Source: Lachnospiraceae bacterium
GTDB taxonomy: Bacteria; Bacillota; Clostridia; Lachnospirales; Anaerotignaceae
NCBI GenBank assembly: GCA_910576545.1
Contig: CAJTKM010000019.1
Span: 1-63,769 of the forward strand
Reading direction: 5' to 3'
Length of the DNA: 63,769 nucleotides
In this document: positions 45,865 through 53,599 of the stretch, one piece after another
How the letters are laid out: the number at the start of each line of letters is the position of its first letter
Position numbering within the stretch: the first letter of the stretch is position 1
Notes under the pieces: generated by a model
What the model was told of the DNA's origin: nothing
Seen by the model: the letters and a program-made list of their open reading frames with translations, nothing else
Databases searched by the model: none
Translations under genes and position numbers: made by a program

Positions 45865-45895
45865 TAAACTAAGAGTTTAATTATAGAGGGAGATA
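45849..45895. promoter_or_regulatory. 47-bp perfect palindrome over promoter and RBS, probable TetR operator
   Basis: Two 22-nt arms (45849-45870 and 45874-45895) around AAG, pairing without mismatch. The left arm contains the -10 box; the right arm contains the GAGGGAG ribosome binding site. A bound TetR dimer pair would block RNA polymerase, and any transcript starting upstream could fold the RBS away. Confidence 0.85.
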
Positions 45896-45897
45896 CT

Positions 45898-46542
45898 ATG
45901 GGCCGACGAAAAAAGGAGCCAAGAAGTGTACATCGGGAAAACATTGCATCTGTGGCCTCTCAATTATTTGCTGAAAGAGGTATTTCCTCAACGTCTATGG
46001 ATGACATAGCTAAGGCGGCAGGATATAGCAAAGCAACTCTCTATGTGTACTTTGAAAACAAGGAAGAAATTGTAAGCATATTAGTGTTAGACAGCATGAA
46101 AAAACTTTGTTCCTATATTTCTTCTGCTTTACAACATCAAAAGTCAACAAGGGCAAAGTACGACTTGATTTGCAAAGAGTTAGTACGGTATCAGGAAGAA
46201 TATCCTTTTTATTTTAAGATGACGCTTGAAAAAATCAATATCAATTTTGAAAACCAGGATTTCTTCCCGGAAGAAAAAGAAAGTTATCAGGTAGGAGAAG
46301 AAATAAACAAAATGATAAAAGGACTTTTGCTGTCCGGTATTGAAAGCGGTGATCTGCGCCGTGATATGGAACTTATACCAACATCATTTTCATGTTGGGG
46401 GATGCTATCGGGACTTATTCTTTTGGCAGCAAATAAAAAGGACTACATCCAAAAGGAAATGGGCTTGTCCCCAAACGAATTTCTTCAACACGGCTTTAAC
46501 ATGATTTATCAATCTATTGCAAATACGGAGGAAACACAGTGA
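45898..46542 (+). CDS. TetR family repressor of the flavin cargo operon
   Basis: 214 residues. N-terminal TetR HTH (LFAERGISSTSMDDIAKAAG then YSKATLYVYFENKEEI). The ligand domain is not recognisable. Composition is AT-rich, unlike mobC and the recombinase, suggesting separate acquisition. The stop overlaps the next gene's GTG. Autoregulation through the palindrome that covers its own promoter is the natural inference. Confidence 0.9.
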   Translation: MGRRKKEPRSVHRENIASVASQLFAERGISSTSMDDIAKAAGYSKATLYVYFENKEEIVSILVLDSMKKLCSYISSALQHQKSTRAKYDLICKELVRYQEEYPFYFKMTLEKININFENQDFFPEEKESYQVGEEINKMIKGLLLSGIESGDLRRDMELIPTSFSCWGMLSGLILLAANKKDYIQKEMGLSPNEFLQHGFNMIYQSIANTEETQ

Positions 46543-47108
46543 ATTCAAAAAAGGTACTTGCTATTTTAGGCAGTCCTCGTGCGGATGGAGTAACTGCCAC
46601 CATGTTAGACTATTCAATCCGCGAAGCAGAAAAAGCTGGATATATCGTGAGCAAAATCAATTTGTACGAAAAGCAAATATCCTTTTGCACTGGATGCAGA
46701 AGGTGTCTGGACTCTGGAATGTGTATTCAAAAAGACGATATGCAAGAAATCGTTCTATTGTTGCACGAAAGTCAAATTGTACTTCTTGCGGCACCTACAT
46801 ATTGGGCTAATGTCCCCGCCCCGGTAAAAAATCTGTTTGACCGTTTGCTGGGAACGGCTATGAAAGAAACTGCAACATTTCCAGAACCTCGATTGTCCGG
46901 GAAAAAATATATGCTCTTGACCGCCTGCAATACGCCAGCCCCATTTTCGTGGTTATTTGGACAGAGCAGGGGAGCAATACGAAACATGGACGAATTTTTC
47001 AAAACCGCTGGGATGAAGTCAATGGGGAAAGTAGTCTGTGCAAATACTGGTAAAGCAAAGAAAGTACCTGAACAGATATGGCGAAAAATAGAGAGGTGTT
47101 GGAGATGA
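46539..47108 (+). CDS. NADPH-dependent FMN reductase / flavodoxin-family protein
   Basis: 189 residues. Phosphate-binding loop LGSPRADGVTATML near residue 10, a CxxC-containing insert FCTGCRRCLDSGMCIQKDDM, and APTYWANVPAPVKNLFDRLLG, the standard pattern of iron-sulfur-flavoprotein-like FMN reductases. Starts at a GTG overlapping the tetR stop (GTGA) with GGAGG upstream. Likely supplies electrons at the cytoplasmic side, linked to the FMN-binding protein. Confidence 0.88.
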   Translation: MNSKKVLAILGSPRADGVTATMLDYSIREAEKAGYIVSKINLYEKQISFCTGCRRCLDSGMCIQKDDMQEIVLLLHESQIVLLAAPTYWANVPAPVKNLFDRLLGTAMKETATFPEPRLSGKKYMLLTACNTPAPFSWLFGQSRGAIRNMDEFFKTAGMKSMGKVVCANTGKAKKVPEQIWRKIERCWR

Positions 47109-47506
47109 AATGCTCTATAAAAAAAGCAACCGTAACCATTATTGCTTTAGCTATTTTGGTAGGAGGCATTTTTCTTACAATCTATTTGAAGCAAGTGGCC
47201 GATTATAAGCACGCTGTAAGTGAAATTTCTATTGAAGAAATCTGCCTTTCGGATATTCCGAATGGGGTCTATATTGGCGAATGCGATGTTAATTTCATCC
47301 ATGCTAAAGTAGAAGTTACAGTACATGGTGGAGTAATTACAAACATCCGTATTTTAGAACACAAAAATGAGCGGGGCCAAGCTGCGGAAGCAGTTGTTGA
47401 GAAAATTATTTCAGAACAGAGGATAGATGTTGATGCCGTAACAGGCGCAACCAATTCCAGTACAGTTTTGAAAAAGGCAGTTGAAAACGCCCTTAAGGAC
47501 AATTAG
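47105..47506 (+). CDS. Membrane-anchored FMN-binding domain protein
   Basis: 133 residues. One N-terminal membrane helix (VTIIALAILVGGIFLTIYL), then an extracytoplasmic FMN-binding domain as in RnfG/NqrC (GVYIGECDVNFIHAKVEVTV, IRILEHKNERG). The D110-AVTGAT116 motif is the usual site for covalent FMN attachment by ApbE. ATGA overlap with the reductase gene. No apbE in the cargo, so a chromosomal enzyme would be needed. Confidence 0.88.
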   Translation: MKCSIKKATVTIIALAILVGGIFLTIYLKQVADYKHAVSEISIEEICLSDIPNGVYIGECDVNFIHAKVEVTVHGGVITNIRILEHKNERGQAAEAVVEKIISEQRIDVDAVTGATNSSTVLKKAVENALKDN

Positions 47507-47531
47507 CGAAAAGTTAAGGTGGTAAATGTTA

Positions 47532-47696
47532 ATGGAATGGATACTTTGCCCTATATGCGGGAATAAGACCCGCGACAGAATACGAGAAGATACTGTCTTA
47601 AGAAATTATCCTCTTTTCTGTCCAAAATGCAAAAAGGAAACTATAATTGACGCAAAGAATTTGAAAATAACAGTTATCAAAGAGCCAGACGCATAG
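47532..47696 (+). CDS. Cysteine-rich KTR domain protein
   Basis: 54 residues, MEWILCPICGNKTRDRIRED followed by LFCPKCKKETIID and KEPDA. Two CxxC pairs form a zinc ribbon. Small proteins with this exact architecture are common in Tn916/Tn1549-type elements. An in-frame ATG at 47526 is an alternative start but lies only 3 bp from AAGGTGG. Followed by a terminator. Confidence 0.88.
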   Translation: MEWILCPICGNKTRDRIREDTVLRNYPLFCPKCKKETIIDAKNLKITVIKEPDA

Positions 47697-47703
47697 ACGC
47701 AGG

Positions 47704-47743
47704 GCCGATAACACGCAGATGAAAAATGCGGTTATCGGCTTTT
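47704..47743 (+). terminator. Terminator of the TetR/flavin/KTR operon
   Basis: GCCGATAAC (47704-47712) pairs with GTTATCGGC (47731-47739), with an inner CGCA/TGCG pair, followed by TTTTC. Confidence 0.92.
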
Positions 47744-47935
47744 CTATCGAAAGGTACGGCAGCCGTTAGGAGGTTAATGCTGTGCCTTTCTATTTTATTC
47801 CCCCACCTGACTTGTCAAAAAAAGCCCTTTCCCCCTAAAGGGCAGCCCTGGCCGCAACCGCGAAAATTGTAATATCCCGTCGCCCAGACACGTCCGTATA
47901 GCCTTGCGCTGTGCGGGCGTTTTTTTATCCCGGCG

Positions 47936-47958
47936 CTTCTGGTCACCGTGTCCAGAGG
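47936..47958. repeat. 23-bp palindrome, copy 3 of 4 (degenerate)
   Basis: CTTCTGGTCACCGTGTCCAG then AGG; two changes in the right arm weaken the symmetry. About 70 bp before the sigma-like gene. The gap 47697-48027 otherwise contains the terminator above, a T-run at 47920 and the RBS hairpin. Confidence 0.85.
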
Positions 47959-47977
47959 CTCGCTGCCGCTCCCCGCC

Positions 47978-48021
47978 CCTCCATTTCGATCTGTCCCTTT
48001 CCGCCAACATCGAAATGGAGG
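47978..48021 (+). promoter_or_regulatory. RBS-masking hairpin before the sigma-like gene
   Basis: CCTCCATTTCGAT (47978-47990) pairs over 13 bp with ATCGAAATGGAGG (48009-48021); the right arm ends in the GGAGG ribosome binding site 6 bp before the ATG. Translation should be low unless the hairpin is opened. Confidence 0.8.
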
Positions 48022-48027
48022 TTACTT

Positions 48028-48450
48028 ATGACAACCATCAAATTAAACCGCTACTATCCCCACCTGACCGAAAATATCACCCTGGAAGTTTCCGACGAAA
48101 TCGCCGTCGTTCTCTCCACCGGGGGCTGCCAGTGTGACAGCTACAAGCGCCGCAAGCGGGAGCATAACGAGTGTTCCCTGGACGTTGACCCCGGCTTTGA
48201 GCCGGATGTGATGTTCCCTCCCCTGACCCCGGAGGAAATCATTCTGGACGAGGAAAACCGTTCCGTCCTCTACGCCGCCCTTGACCGTCTCCCGCCCATC
48301 CAGGCCCGGAGAGTGTATGCCCACTACATTCTGGGCAAGAAAAAGTCCGAGATTGCCAGGGCTGAAAATGTGGTGGAAAGCTCTATTTGCAGCAGTATTC
48401 GCCGGGGCTTGAAAAATCTCTGTGAAATTTTGAAAAATTTTTACAGGTAG
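48028..48450 (+). CDS. Sigma-70 region 4-like regulatory protein of the mobile element
   Basis: 140 residues. The C-terminal half is a sigma region 4 helix-turn-helix (LDRLPPIQARRVYAHYILGK, then KSEIARAENVVESSICSSI). The N-terminal half has a Cys pair (GGCQCDSYKRRKREHNE). Comparable to the regulatory sigma-like ORFs of Tn916/Tn1549 elements that drive transfer or excision genes. Starts after GGAGG held in a hairpin. Confidence 0.85.
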   Translation: MTTIKLNRYYPHLTENITLEVSDEIAVVLSTGGCQCDSYKRRKREHNECSLDVDPGFEPDVMFPPLTPEEIILDEENRSVLYAALDRLPPIQARRVYAHYILGKKKSEIARAENVVESSICSSIRRGLKNLCEILKNFYR

Positions 48451-48832
48451 GGAGCAACAAACGGCCCTTTTCCCGCCTGATAGGTAAGGAGGCTTATACA
48501 CTGAGGACAACTGAATACACAGTATTCCAGGCACAAAACCTGTGTGAATAGCGACGAAAGGCGCGCCGCCAGGACAGCCCGCTTGAGGAGGTGAAGAAAG
48601 CGGGCCGAGCGATTAACGCAAGCCTTTGACCCGGCCCCGGCAAGCCGGGCGCGACGACAGCGCGGGGGATTATGAAACTTGCTCACGCCCTCCCATAGAC
48701 TTGCGGGGGAGCTTCGCAATCCTGCGGAGCTATGACAGCCGGAGCCGCCGGCGGCCTGGGGTGCTCCCCTGTGCCGGGGTGCGTGGCAAATACGGCGCAA
48801 TTATAGATCGAAATGGAATTATCCTCGCTGGG

Positions 48833-48855
48833 CTTCTGGTCACCGTGACCAGAGG
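48833..48855. repeat. 23-bp palindrome, copy 4 of 4
   Basis: CTTCTGGTCACCGTGACCAG then AGG; one change in the right arm. About 85 bp upstream of the recombinase promoter. Confidence 0.9.
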
Positions 48856-48916
48856 TGGGGCAAGGTTGAAAGACAGCACTTTTCCGGGTGCTGTCTTTCT
48901 GCGTTTTCCCACATCC

Positions 48917-48945
48917 TTGTGCCTTGGGGCTGTCTTTGGTATAAT
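48917..48945 (+). promoter_or_regulatory. Promoter of the large serine recombinase gene
   Basis: TTGTGC (48917-48922), 17-bp spacer, extended -10 TGGTATAAT (TATAAT at 48940-48945). The start codon is 50 bp downstream. Confidence 0.7.
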
Positions 48946-48963
48946 ATATTTGTAAAGGTTGAC

Positions 48964-48991
48964 AGCTCCATTTCCCGACAGGAAAGGAGCT
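48964..48991 (+). promoter_or_regulatory. RBS-masking hairpin before the recombinase gene
   Basis: AGCTCC-A-TTTCC (48964-48975) pairs with GGAAA-GGAGCT (48981-48991) around CGACA. The AAAGGAG ribosome binding site is in the right arm, directly before the ATG at 48995. Confidence 0.75.
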
Positions 48992-48994
48992 ATC

Positions 48995-50500
48995 ATGGAA
49001 AACCGTATCGACGCTATCTACGCCAGACAGTCCGTAGACCGCAAGGACAGTATCAGCATTGAAAGTCAAATCGAGTTCTGCAAATATGAGTTAAGGGGTG
49101 GGAACCACAAGGATTATCAAGATAAGGGCTACTCCGGGAAGAATACGGACAGGCCAAAATTCCAGGAGCTTTTAGCTGACATCAGGCAAGGCTTAATTCG
49201 CCGGGTTGTGGTTTACAAGTTGGACCGTATCAGCCGCTCTATTCTGGACTTCGCCACCATGATGGAGTTGTTCCAGGAATACAACGTGGAGTTCGTTTCC
49301 TCCACGGAAAAGTTTGATACCTCCACACCAATGGGCCGGGCCATGCTGAATATCTGCATTGTGTTTGCCCAACTGGAGCGCGAGACAATCCAGAAGCGGG
49401 TGACCGACGCTTACTATTCCCGGTGTCAAAGGGGCTTCCACATGAGTGGCGCGGCCCCGTTCGGCTTTAAGCTGGAGCCCACCACCATCCAAGGCATACG
49501 GACGAAAATGATGATCCCGGACCCTGCCACAGCAAACATCGCCCGGTTGATGTTCGAGATGTACGCCGAACCGTCCATGTCATTCGGAGATATTGCCCGG
49601 TACTTTGCTGAAAACAATATCCTGATTTACGGCAAGGAGTTGAAACGGGGCTTTATCTCCCAACTGCTCCGCAATCCGATTTACGCCCAGGCTGACTTGG
49701 AACTGTACGAGTTTTTCAAGGGCCAGGGTGCGGTGGTAGTCAATGACGCGGCGGACTTCGCCGGAACAAATGGCTGCTATCTCTACCAGGGCCGGGACGT
49801 GCAGGAACGAAAAAACAAGGACCTGCGGGGACAAATCCTTGTGCTGGCCCCCAGCGAGGGCATTGTCCCTGCTGATACCTGGCTGCGGTGCAGGAAAAAG
49901 CTGTTAGCAAATATCACGTTCCAGGGCGGGCGCAAGGCTCGGAATACCTGGCTGGCCGGAAAAATCAAGTGTGGGCGGTGCGGGTATGCCCTTATGAGCG
50001 TAGGCAATCCGACAGGAACGCAGTATCTTCGCTGCTCCAAGCGTGCCGACAACAAAAGCTGTGAGGGCTGCGGGACGCTTCGGACGGCGGAGTTTGAACA
50101 ATTCGTCTATGGAGAAATGGTAAAGAAGCTCTCCGAATTTCAAACCCTGACCGCCAAGGCAACGACTGTCAATCCCAAACTGACCGCTTTGAATGTGGAG
50201 TTGGCCCAGGTGGAGGATGAAATTGAAAAACTGCTGAATACCCTGACCGGAGCTAATGCGGTTCTGCTGTCCTATGCCAACGGCAAAATCGAGGAACTGG
50301 ACGCCAACCGGCAACGGCTTATCAAGGAGATTGCGGCGCTGAACGCTGAAACGATCTCCCCGCAAAAGATTGAATTTCTATCCGCCCATCTGGATAACTG
50401 GAACAACATCGACTTTGACGACCGGCGGCGAGTGACTGATATTATTTTGTCCCAAGTCCAGGCCACCAGTGACCGTGTTTCCTTTGAGTGGAAAATCTGA
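48995..50500 (+). CDS. Large serine recombinase (integrase/excisionase of the element)
   Basis: 501 residues. Catalytic domain: IYARQSVDRKDSISIESQIE with the nucleophile Ser12, then VVYKLDRISRSILDFATMME. Next a recombinase domain (SFGDIARYFAENNI), a zinc ribbon (IKCGRCGYALMSVG with later SCEGCGT) and a C-terminal coiled coil (about 390-460). It should catalyse integration and excision between short att sites. Its gene lies at the right end of the element, about 60 bp from the pfpI terminator, so attR is probably in 50501-50565. Confidence 0.93.
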   Translation: MENRIDAIYARQSVDRKDSISIESQIEFCKYELRGGNHKDYQDKGYSGKNTDRPKFQELLADIRQGLIRRVVVYKLDRISRSILDFATMMELFQEYNVEFVSSTEKFDTSTPMGRAMLNICIVFAQLERETIQKRVTDAYYSRCQRGFHMSGAAPFGFKLEPTTIQGIRTKMMIPDPATANIARLMFEMYAEPSMSFGDIARYFAENNILIYGKELKRGFISQLLRNPIYAQADLELYEFFKGQGAVVVNDAADFAGTNGCYLYQGRDVQERKNKDLRGQILVLAPSEGIVPADTWLRCRKKLLANITFQGGRKARNTWLAGKIKCGRCGYALMSVGNPTGTQYLRCSKRADNKSCEGCGTLRTAEFEQFVYGEMVKKLSEFQTLTAKATTVNPKLTALNVELAQVEDEIEKLLNTLTGANAVLLSYANGKIEELDANRQRLIKEIAALNAETISPQKIEFLSAHLDNWNNIDFDDRRRVTDIILSQVQATSDRVSFEWKI

Positions 50501-50565
50501 ACACTTTTATAATCTGCACCTTATACAACGGCCTGTGTGCCCTTGTTAAGCGTTGCTAATGTTTA

Positions 50566-50613
50566 CAAAAAACGGAAGGAATTTCGTATACAAAATACGC
50601 TATCCCTTCCGTT
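50566..50613 (-). terminator. Terminator of the PfpI-family gene
   Basis: On the minus strand AACGGAAGG (50613-50605) pairs with CCTTCCGTT (50579-50571), then TTTTTT. It marks the chromosomal side of the element's right junction. Confidence 0.85.
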
Positions 50614-50645
50614 CTGCTTTTCACTGTCCGGCGAAACTGTTTCTA

Positions 50646-51224
50646 TCAGATTTCGATTTTTGCGCCCATCAGTTTTACAAATTCCGCAACGATCGCAGAA
50701 TCCCCGGGCCATGCGGGAGATGTAACCAGATTGCCATCAACAACAGCCTTATCCGCATCTACAGCAACATATTCGCCGCCAGCCAGTGTGATGTCAGGGC
50801 CAACCGCAGGGTAAGCCGTTGCCTTTCTGCCTTTCAGCACGCCTGCTGTTGTCAGAAGCTGAGGGCCATGGCAGATTGCCGCAACAGGTTTGTTATCTTT
50901 GAAAAATTCCTGAATGATTTCAATGACTCTTGCATTCAGTCTCAGATATTCAGGAGAACGTCCGCCTGTAATGAACAGACCTGTATAGTCCGCTGTATTT
51001 ACCGCATCAAAATCCGCTGTCAAAGCGAAGTTATGCCCTCTTTTTTCGGAGTATGTCTGTTCGCCTTCAAAGTCATGAACCGCCGTACGGATAATATCGC
51101 CGGCTTTTTTATCCGGGCAAACAACGTCTACCTGATAGCCCATTGCCTGCATTGCCTGAAAAGGTACCATGGTTTCGTAATCTTCTGTAAAATCGCCCGC
51201 CAACATCAAAACTTTCTTTGCCAT
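50646..51224 (-). CDS. DJ-1/PfpI family protein
   Basis: 192 residues. Class I amidotransferase-like fold with the nucleophilic Cys in [10 protein letters not shown] and the acidic partner in an early position. Members act as deglycases, chaperones or stress proteins (general stress protein 18 type); activity is not decidable here. Single gene with promoter 51301-51329 and its own terminator; AAAGGAGG before the ATG. Confidence 0.92.
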   Translation of the reverse strand: MAKKVLMLAGDFTEDYETMVPFQAMQAMGYQVDVVCPDKKAGDIIRTAVHDFEGEQTYSEKRGHNFALTADFDAVNTADYTGLFITGGRSPEYLRLNARVIEIIQEFFKDNKPVAAICHGPQLLTTAGVLKGRKATAYPAVGPDITLAGGEYVAVDADKAVVDGNLVTSPAWPGDSAIVAEFVKLMGAKIEI

Positions 51225-51300
51225 ATGAAATTCCTCCTTTGCTATGTAAAAGCAGCAGCCTGAATACGGCTGAAGTAATAAAATGTATAACTATAAAAAC

Positions 51301-51329
51301 ATTATACCCCCCTTCCGGCAAAATGACAA
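51301..51329 (-). promoter_or_regulatory. Promoter of the PfpI-family gene
   Basis: Minus strand: TTGTCA (51329-51324), 17-bp spacer, TATAAT (51306-51301). Confidence 0.75.
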
Positions 51330-51407
51330 TAGGGACAGACGAAAAATATTCCTGTAAATGACTGTTTCGAAAACCGGACTGCCCAGACCGGCAAAAATCC
51401 TCTTTCG

Positions 51408-51441
51408 TGTCGCGGAAGGGTCCGGGAAACGAAGCGTTTCC
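51408..51441 (+). repeat. Dispersed intergenic repeat core, copy B
   Basis: Matches 43087-43120 at 30 of 34 positions. It lies in the 480-bp gap 51225-51705, between the pfpI promoter and the dehydrogenase fossil. Confidence 0.6.
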
Positions 51442-51565
51442 ACTGGCACAGCCTTTGGCGGCAGACCTCTGGTCCGGTTCGCAAAGCGAACTGCTTAGGA
51501 ATCCATCGTGCAATCAGCAAAACCGGCGGCTGGTCAGCAGCGGCTCTGCCGCTATACGGCAAGGC

Positions 51566-51661
51566 AGGCTTGGGCTGACGCCCGGTGCGAATATCGGTGA
51601 AGCCGGAGCAATCTTTGAGCCGATACACGGTTCCGCGCCGGATATTGCAGGACAGCACAAA
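51566..51661 (+). pseudogene. Fossil of an isocitrate/3-isopropylmalate dehydrogenase C-terminal region
   Basis: One frame reads [13 protein letters not shown] then [16 protein letters not shown], the conserved NAD(P)-site region shared by isocitrate and isopropylmalate dehydrogenases (normally about 330-410 residues). Only about 30 residues survive; no start, no flanking domain and the frame then continues into unrelated sequence. It is a relic of a lost plus-strand gene. Confidence 0.8.
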
Positions 51662-51669
51662 ATCAAAGC

Positions 51670-51704
51670 AGCTGGAACCATGTACCTTCGGGTTCCGGCT
51701 GTTT
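51670..51704. terminator. Stem-loop between the fossil and the lipoprotein gene
   Basis: CAGCTGGAACC and GGTTCCGGCTG can pair, followed on the plus strand by TTTTTT. It may have terminated the former dehydrogenase gene and may also serve the lipoprotein gene ending at 51706. Confidence 0.6.
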
Positions 51705-51705
51705 T

Positions 51706-52239
51706 TTATTCTGCCTCTGCGTCGTTTGTTTCCGGCGGCGCGCTTTCCGCAAACTCCGGCGGAACCATGCTGACAGCAAGCTGTTCCTCCCGCGTCAGGC
51801 TGTTGTACCATTCCAGCCATTCCACTGTTTCATCGGAAACCACCTCTCGGCTGAGCACCTGCCCCTCGTACCAGACCAGTTCGTCCCGCCGCTCAAAAAT
51901 ACACCATTCGTTCTCATAAAATACCTCTATCGTGCCGTCCGAGCCATATTGATACCCAAAGCCCGTGCCAAAATTAGACTGGTTATCCTCCGACGGCTCC
52001 TCTGACCGCCCTGCTTCGGACGTAATTTCCCCATCCATCACGCCACAGCGCGCAGCGGTGCTCCTCCTTCCAGAATCGACGTAAACCGTACCATCCACCA
52101 TTACCATCAATGGTTTTTCCGGCAATTCCGAAACTTTCGCCGGATCCGCTTCCAGCGTATCCAACGGTTCCACAGGCGCACTACACCCGTAAACTGCCAA
52201 CGCCAGAAATATCGGCAAATACAATACATTTTTCCTCAT
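51706..52239 (-). CDS. Putative lipoprotein, unknown function
   Basis: 177 residues. Signal peptide with lipobox-like VYGC ([16 protein letters not shown], Cys19), then an acidic region. A central block ([20 protein letters not shown]) and [20 protein letters not shown] are recognisable as recurring in clostridial lipoproteins but unnamed. AAAGGAGG precedes the ATG. About 100 bp downstream of the MFS gene on the same strand. Confidence 0.8.
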   Translation of the reverse strand: MRKNVLYLPIFLALAVYGCSAPVEPLDTLEADPAKVSELPEKPLMVMVDGTVYVDSGRRSTAARCGVMDGEITSEAGRSEEPSEDNQSNFGTGFGYQYGSDGTIEVFYENEWCIFERRDELVWYEGQVLSREVVSDETVEWLEWYNSLTREEQLAVSMVPPEFAESAPPETNDAEAE

Positions 52240-52336
52240 AGGTAAAACCTCCTTTCCCCTTCGGACGTTTTTTATATGCCAAAAGTTCCCATAAAGTGGC
52301 TTGATTGAAAAATCATAATGTTTTTTTGATTAGGTT

Positions 52337-53596
52337 CTAAGTCAAACTCCCATTATCCCGCGTTTCGTTTTCCTCGAATTCTCTGAAAAAGCCCACAGAA
52401 AGCAGCCCGACAGCACAGACAAAACTCCCTGTCAGAAGCAATACGGCGGAAACAGTATGCCGGAATATATCAAACAAAAAGCCATACGCCATCTGCCCCA
52501 GCGGCTGTGCGCAGAGCGTTACAGCGGCGGTATGCGCCATCACCCGCCCCATAAGGGCGTTTGGCGTTCTTTGCTGGATAAGCGAAACGGCAAATATGGA
52601 AAAAATGCTGACTGCCAGCGACATTGCAAAAAAAGAAGCTATCACCATCGCATACCGCGCACCAGCCCCGAAAGGCAGGAAAAATGCCACGCCTGCCGGA
52701 AACAGTGACGCTCCCATCGCCGCAAGCACAAATGCCAGCCGCCTTGTTTTCCATTTTTCCGCAAGAAGCCCTGCCATTGCGCTCCCCAGAATCACCGCGA
52801 CCGCCGATACGCTTTCCGCCACCCCCGCATATTCCGCGCCCAGCCCCAGAACCGTACGCACCAGAAACGGCAGTCCGACAACCGTAACCCCCATCACAAA
52901 AAAACGGGTACCTGCCGCAAGAAGCAGCAGACGCAGGACGTCCCTTTCCTCCTGCAGCAGGAAACGCATACCGACGGCAAAGTCATTCCCCATGCCGGAA
53001 AAATGCCTTTCCTGCCCCTTTGTCCGCTGTTCCTCCAGCCGGATAAAACATTCCGCCAGCGCAGTCAGGAAAAAGCAGGCAACGCTTGCAAACATCACGG
53101 GTTCCAGCCCCAGCATGGCATAAAGCACGCCGCCAAACGCGGGCGCGGCAAGGGCAGACAGCGATGCCGCCTGATTGACAACGGCGTTCCCCTTTGTAAT
53201 ATTGCCGCATGTCAGCATCACCGGGATACATGCCTGGACTGTCGGCGTTTCAAACGCGCCTAAAACGGAAAGCGCAATCATCAGCGCGCCAATCAACGGT
53301 ATGGTGTTCCGCTCCGTCAGAGCAAGCGCGGCGCAGAGCACAATGCTGCCCGCCAGAACGTCAAGAAAAACCATAATGTGCCTTTTATCTCCACGGTCGG
53401 CAAGCACGCCGCCAAATGGGGAAAGAAGTATTGCCGGAAGGACTGCCGCCGAAAGAAATCCGGCGAATACTGCAGCTGAGCCTGTTTTTTCCAGCAGGTA
53501 CATGGACAGCGCAAGCCGCAGCATGGTATTGCCGAACAAGGAGCAGACCTGCCCCAATACAAGCAATATGAAGTTTTTTGTCCAAAGCCGTTCCAA
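52337..53596 (-). CDS. MFS efflux transporter
   Basis: 419 residues with about 12 membrane segments, similar to EntS/macrolide-type exporters (FILLVLGQVCSLFGNTMLRL at the start; PFGGVLADRGDKRH as motif A). Starts at a TTG (53596-53594) 8 bp after GGAGGAA; no ATG in frame nearby fits. The TetR gene lies 3 bp upstream, so regulator and pump form an operon. Substrate unknown. Confidence 0.9.
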   Translation of the reverse strand: MERLWTKNFILLVLGQVCSLFGNTMLRLALSMYLLEKTGSAAVFAGFLSAAVLPAILLSPFGGVLADRGDKRHIMVFLDVLAGSIVLCAALALTERNTIPLIGALMIALSVLGAFETPTVQACIPVMLTCGNITKGNAVVNQAASLSALAAPAFGGVLYAMLGLEPVMFASVACFFLTALAECFIRLEEQRTKGQERHFSGMGNDFAVGMRFLLQEERDVLRLLLLAAGTRFFVMGVTVVGLPFLVRTVLGLGAEYAGVAESVSAVAVILGSAMAGLLAEKWKTRRLAFVLAAMGASLFPAGVAFFLPFGAGARYAMVIASFFAMSLAVSIFSIFAVSLIQQRTPNALMGRVMAHTAAVTLCAQPLGQMAYGFLFDIFRHTVSAVLLLTGSFVCAVGLLSVGFFREFEENETRDNGSLT

Positions 53597-53599
53597 TGC

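Larger units (their letters stand above)
48451..48994. other. 544-bp non-coding spacer of the element
   Basis: GC-rich with several hairpins: GCCCGCTT/AAGCGGGC at 48577-48605 enclosing GAGGAGGTG, CCCCGGCAAGCCGGG-like pairing near 48637-48652, palindrome copy 4 at 48833, and the recombinase promoter. A 13-codon GTG frame at 48591 after GAGGAG could be a leader peptide, unsupported otherwise. No gene-sized frame is convincing. Confidence 0.5.
44700..50560 (+). mobile_element. Decayed integrative mobilizable element with redox cargo
   Basis: mobC, a sigma-like factor, a KTR-domain protein and a large serine recombinase in one orientation, with GC-rich non-coding spacers unlike the chromosome and an AT-rich cargo (TetR, FMN reductase, FMN-binding protein). 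No relaxase or coupling protein is present, so it would depend on help in trans. Exact ends are not proven: limits are set by the HTH gene stop (44675) and the pfpI terminator (50566). CTTAACAAG at 44701-44709 recurs inverted at 50542-50550, and GCTGTCAACCTT (44739-44750) recurs inverted at 48955-48966. Confidence 0.75.

Noticed and set aside
45849-45895. 47-bp palindrome considered as a rho-independent terminator
   Set aside because: It contains the -10 box and the ribosome binding site of the following gene and lacks a T tract, so an operator is more likely.
44701-50550. Inverted 9-mer CTTAACAAG / CTTGTTAAG as the element's attachment sites
   Set aside because: Serine recombinase att cores should be direct repeats; a 9-bp inverted match over 6 kb can be chance, so ends remain undefined.
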